Shown piece after piece: positions 5,665-8,674 of a stretch of DNA of 8,674 bases. Below the pieces are notes generated by a model. The model was given only the letters and a program-made list of their open reading frames with translations, had not been told where the DNA came from and ran no database searches. Each line of letters starts with the position of its first letter. Position 1 is the first letter of the stretch. A program made the translations under genes and the position numbers. The stretch comes from CAURNT01 sp963526495 (GTDB taxonomy: Bacteria > Fusobacteriota > Fusobacteriia > Fusobacteriales > Leptotrichiaceae). The stretch spans positions 1 to 8,674 of the forward strand of contig CAURNT010000037.1 in NCBI GenBank assembly GCA_963526495.1, given 5' to 3'.

Positions 5665-7128
5665 ATGAAAGGGAAGATTATAAAAGAAGGATATACATTT
5701 GATGACGTCTTATTAATCCCATCAAAATCAGATGTATTACCAAATGCTGTAAGTCTTAAAACTAAGTTAACAAAAAAGATAACTTTAAACACACCTATAC
5801 TTAGTGCTGCGATGGATACGGTTACAGAAGCAGAACTTGCTATTGCTATAGCAAGACAAGGAGGAATTGGATTTATTCATAAAAATATGTCTATAGAAGA
5901 ACAGGCATCTGAGGTAGAAAAAGTAAAAAGATCAGAAAGTGGAATGATTACAAATCCTATAACTCTTAATAAAGAAAGTAAGGTAAAAGTTGCTGAAGAG
6001 TTGATGAAAAAATATAAAATATCAGGTCTTCCTGTTGTAGAATCAGATGGGAAATTAATAGGAATAATAACTAATAGAGATATTAAATATAGAAAAGATA
6101 TGGATCAATTAGTTGAAGATATAATGACAAAAGAAGAATTAATAACAGCTCCAGTTGGAACTACATTAGAAGAAGCTAAAAATATATTATTAGAAAATAG
6201 AATAGAAAAATTACCTATTACAGATGATTTTGGATACTTAAAAGGTTTGATAACTATAAAAGATATAGATAATTTAATACAATATCCTAATGCTTGTAAA
6301 GATGAAACAGGTAAATTAAGATGTGGTGCAGCTGTAGGAATATCATCAGATACTGTGGATAGAATTAGAGCTTTAGTTAAAGCTGGAGTTGATATAGTAA
6401 CGCTAGATTCAGCTCATGGACATTCTCAAGGAGTAATAAACAAAGTAAAAGAAATAAAAAAAGCTTTTCCTGACCTTGAAATAATAGGGGGAAATATTGT
6501 AACTGCTGAAGCAGCCAAAGATTTAATAGAAGCAGGAGTATCTGCTGTAAAAGTTGGAGTAGGACCTGGTTCTATTTGTACAACTCGTGTTGTTGCTGGT
6601 GTAGGAGTACCACAATTAACAGCCGTTAATGATGTATATGAATATTGCAAAGATAAGGGAATAGGTGTAATTGCTGATGGTGGAATAAAATTATCAGGTG
6701 ATATAGTTAAAGCATTAGCAGCTGGTGCAGATTGTGTTATGCTTGGAGGATTGCTTGCAGGAACTAAAGAAGCTCCGGGTGAAGAAATGATATATGAAGG
6801 AAGAAAATATAAAATGTATGTAGGAATGGGATCTATAGCAGCCATGAAAAGAGGGTCTAAAGATAGATATTTCCAAGCAGGAGAAGAAGATAATTCTAAA
6901 TTAGTTCCAGAAGGAATAGAAGGTAGAATAGCATATAAAGGGTCTTTAAAAGATGTAATATTCCAACTTGCTGGTGGAATAAGAGCGGGTATGGGATATT
7001 GTGGATGTGCAACTATAAAAGAATTACAAGAAAACTCAAAATTTGTAAAAATAACAGGTGCAGGATTAATTGAAAGTCATCCTCATGATATTACAATAAC
7101 AAAGGAAGCGCCAAACTATTCTAAATAG
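5665..7128 (+). CDS. guaB: IMP dehydrogenase
   Basis: A 487-residue cytoplasmic enzyme that oxidises IMP to XMP with NAD+, the committed step of GMP synthesis. Length and layout are standard. The catalytic TIM barrel (about 1-90 and 210-480) is interrupted by a Bateman pair of CBS domains at about 93-140 and 153-201, which in the family bind purine nucleotides as allosteric ligands. The catalytic loop GVGPGSICTTR carries nucleophile Cys305. Asp248 (LDSAHGH) and Asp338 (IADGGI) are the usual substrate contacts. Arg401-Tyr402 (SKDRYFQ) lie on the mobile flap that activates water. EGIEGRIAYKG (416-426) is also conserved. AGGAGG at 5655-5660 gives a strong ribosome binding site 4 nt before the ATG. 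guaA follows after 11 nt. Confidence 0.98.
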   Translation: MKGKIIKEGYTFDDVLLIPSKSDVLPNAVSLKTKLTKKITLNTPILSAAMDTVTEAELAIAIARQGGIGFIHKNMSIEEQASEVEKVKRSESGMITNPITLNKESKVKVAEELMKKYKISGLPVVESDGKLIGIITNRDIKYRKDMDQLVEDIMTKEELITAPVGTTLEEAKNILLENRIEKLPITDDFGYLKGLITIKDIDNLIQYPNACKDETGKLRCGAAVGISSDTVDRIRALVKAGVDIVTLDSAHGHSQGVINKVKEIKKAFPDLEIIGGNIVTAEAAKDLIEAGVSAVKVGVGPGSICTTRVVAGVGVPQLTAVNDVYEYCKDKGIGVIADGGIKLSGDIVKALAAGADCVMLGGLLAGTKEAPGEEMIYEGRKYKMYVGMGSIAAMKRGSKDRYFQAGEEDNSKLVPEGIEGRIAYKGSLKDVIFQLAGGIRAGMGYCGCATIKELQENSKFVKITGAGLIESHPHDITITKEAPNYSK

Positions 7129-7132
7129 GAGG
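7127..7132 (+). promoter_or_regulatory. guaA Shine-Dalgarno overlapping the guaB stop codon
   Basis: AGGAGG uses the last two bases of the guaB TAG stop and sits 7 nt before the guaA ATG. Ribosomes finishing guaB end on the guaA binding site, which favours coupled translation of the two consecutive enzymes. Confidence 0.85.
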
Positions 7133-7139
7133 AAATTTA

Positions 7140-8674
7140 ATGAAAAATGGTTCTATTGTTATACTTGATTTTGGCTCACAATATAATCAATTAATAGCAA
7201 GAAGAGTAAGAGAAATGGGAGTTTATGCTGAAGTAGTACCATTTCATGAAGATATAGATAAAATACTAGAAAGAAAGCCTAAAGGTATAATTTTATCAGG
7301 CGGACCAGCTTCTGTTTATGCAAAAGGAGCGCCAACATTAGATAAGAGAATATTTGATGCTAATATACCTATACTAGGACTTTGTTATGGTATGCAATTA
7401 ATAACACATTTACATGGTGGTGAAGTTGAACGAGCAGATAAACAAGAATTTGGTAAGGCAAGTTTAAAATTAGATAAAAAAGATAGCTTAATTTTTAAAA
7501 ATATTCCTGATAATACTATAGTTTGGATGAGTCATGCAGATCATGTAAATAAAATGGCAGAAGGTTTTGAAATAATTGCACATACCGATTCTTCTATAGC
7601 AGCTATAGAAAATAGAGATAAAAAAATATATGCTTTTCAATATCATCCAGAAGTTACACATTCTGAACATGGTTTTGAAATGTTAAAAAACTTTGTTTTT
7701 GAGATAGTAGGTGCTGAAAAGAATTGGTCTATGGAAAACTATATTGAAACAACAGTTAAAGAGATAAAAGAAAAAGTAGGAGATAAAAAGGTAATACTTG
7801 GACTTTCAGGTGGAGTAGATTCATCAGTTGCAGCGATGCTTATTAACAAGGCTATAGGTAAACAGTTAACATGTATATTTGTAGATACTGGATTACTTAG
7901 AAAAAATGAAGCTAAGAGTGTAATGGATATATATGCTCAGAATTTTGATATGAATATTAAGTGTGTAAATGCAGAAGAAAGATTTTTAAGTAAACTTAAA
8001 GGTGTAGAAGATCCTGAAGAAAAAAGAAAAATTATAGGAAAAGAATTTATTGAAGTATTTAATGAAGAAGCTAGTAAATTAAAAGATGCTGAATTTTTAG
8101 CACAAGGAACTATTTATCCAGATGTTATAGAATCAGTATCTGTTAAAGGACCTTCTGTAACTATAAAATCACATCATAATGTTGGAGGTCTTCCTGAAGA
8201 TTTAAACTTTAAATTAATTGAACCTTTAAGAGAGTTATTTAAAGATGAGGTAAGAAAAGTAGGAAGAGAATTAGGAATACCTGATTATATGGTTGATAGA
8301 CATCCATTTCCAGGACCTGGTCTTGGTATTAGAATATTAGGTGAAGTTACTAAGGAAAAGGCAGATATACTACGTGAAGCAGATGATATATTTATAGAAG
8401 AATTAAGAAAAGAAGGACTATATAGTAAGGTAAGTCAAGCGTTTGTTGTACTACTTCCAGTTAAATCAGTAGGAGTTATGGGAGATGAAAGAACTTATGA
8501 ATACACAGCAGTTTTAAGATCAGCGAATACTATAGACTTTATGACAGCTACTTGGTCACGTCTTCCTTACGAATTCTTAGAAAAAGTATCAAATAGAATA
8601 TTAAATGAAGTAAAAGGAATAAATAGATTAACCTATGATATATCTTCTAAACCACCTGCAACTATAGAGTGGGA
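7140..8674 (+). CDS. guaA: GMP synthase (glutamine-hydrolysing), 3' end cut by window
   Basis: Converts XMP to GMP using glutamine and ATP, directly after GuaB in the pathway. I translated 511 full codons with no frameshift; the window ends after GA of codon 512. The last residues read KPPATIEW, and the family normally ends one residue later (E), so only about one base and the stop are missing. The class I glutamine amidotransferase domain (about 1-190) has nucleophile Cys82 in GLCYGMQL, and His169 and Glu171 in QYHPEV. The ATP pyrophosphatase domain follows, with P-loop LSGGVDSS (222-229). The C-terminal dimerisation domain begins near HPFPGPGLGIRILGE (388-402). The ATG at 7140 is fixed by AGGAGG 7 nt upstream and by the family N-terminus (IVILDFGSQY). 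Confidence 0.97.
   Translation, partial: MKNGSIVILDFGSQYNQLIARRVREMGVYAEVVPFHEDIDKILERKPKGIILSGGPASVYAKGAPTLDKRIFDANIPILGLCYGMQLITHLHGGEVERADKQEFGKASLKLDKKDSLIFKNIPDNTIVWMSHADHVNKMAEGFEIIAHTDSSIAAIENRDKKIYAFQYHPEVTHSEHGFEMLKNFVFEIVGAEKNWSMENYIETTVKEIKEKVGDKKVILGLSGGVDSSVAAMLINKAIGKQLTCIFVDTGLLRKNEAKSVMDIYAQNFDMNIKCVNAEERFLSKLKGVEDPEEKRKIIGKEFIEVFNEEASKLKDAEFLAQGTIYPDVIESVSVKGPSVTIKSHHNVGGLPEDLNFKLIEPLRELFKDEVRKVGRELGIPDYMVDRHPFPGPGLGIRILGEVTKEKADILREADDIFIEELRKEGLYSKVSQAFVVLLPVKSVGVMGDERTYEYTAVLRSANTIDFMTATWSRLPYEFLEKVSNRILNEVKGINRLTYDISSKPPATIEW

Noticed and set aside
5580..5792. Minus-strand open frame across the guaB promoter and start
   Set aside because: It overlaps a clear promoter and gene and has no recognisable features.
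6426..6845. 139-codon minus-strand open frame inside guaB
   Set aside because: It is antisense to conserved IMP dehydrogenase sequence, with a Pro/Ser/Thr-rich composition typical of a shadow frame.
7488..7670. Minus-strand open frame inside guaA
   Set aside because: It is antisense to the conserved amidotransferase domain and has no independent support.

Overview
The window is a strongly AT-rich bacterial chromosome segment with ordinary housekeeping content. It carries the 3' end of a tRNA-Asn, a 5S rRNA gene and seven protein genes; the last, guaA, is cut by the window edge one base before its last sense codon is complete. The features that point to an origin are very A/T-biased codon use, a soluble periplasmic class B acid phosphatase (so an envelope with a periplasm), a long two-domain SppA, a PepC/bleomycin-hydrolase peptidase and a chromosomal TraX-like membrane protein. 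Together they suggest an AT-rich Gram-negative of the Fusobacteriota, perhaps Leptotrichiaceae (Streptobacillus, Sneathia or Leptotrichia). This is inference from gene content and family knowledge, not from a database match.

Layout. 1-216: the end of a stable-RNA unit, with tRNA-Asn(GUU), then 5S rRNA 13 nt later, then a strong intrinsic terminator. 222-1619: promoter and pepC, a cytoplasmic cysteine aminopeptidase. 1620-1835: a 216-bp gap with no recognisable gene, a possible promoter and short direct repeats, ending in a 25-nt all-purine simple-sequence tract at the ribosome binding site of the next gene. 1836-2075: a small lipoprotein whose C-terminal half is a tandem Ala/Glu/Lys repeat, followed by its own terminator. 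2137-2174: a bidirectional terminator shared with the convergent aphA gene (2204-2932, minus strand). 2933-3073: a divergent promoter region. 3074-5421: a probable two-gene operon, sppA (signal peptide peptidase) and a TraX-family membrane protein, closed by a terminator at 5450-5488. 5608-5636: a near-consensus promoter. 5665-8674: the guaBA operon, IMP dehydrogenase then GMP synthase.

How the genes relate. guaB and guaA catalyse the two consecutive steps IMP to XMP to GMP and are translationally close, since the guaA Shine-Dalgarno overlaps the guaB stop. sppA and the TraX-like gene are 11 nt apart and probably co-transcribed, but no shared function is evident. pepC, the lipoprotein and aphA look like independent units. 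The envelope theme (lipoprotein, periplasmic phosphatase, membrane signal-peptide peptidase, polytopic TraX-like protein) is noticeable but may be coincidence.

No gene-free stretch exceeds 300 bases. I see no mobile element, CRISPR array, phage gene or defence system, and no convincing new multi-gene system. The most unusual points are the simple-sequence purine tract and in-gene repeats of the small lipoprotein, the tRNA-before-5S order, and the sppA/TraX-like gene pair.
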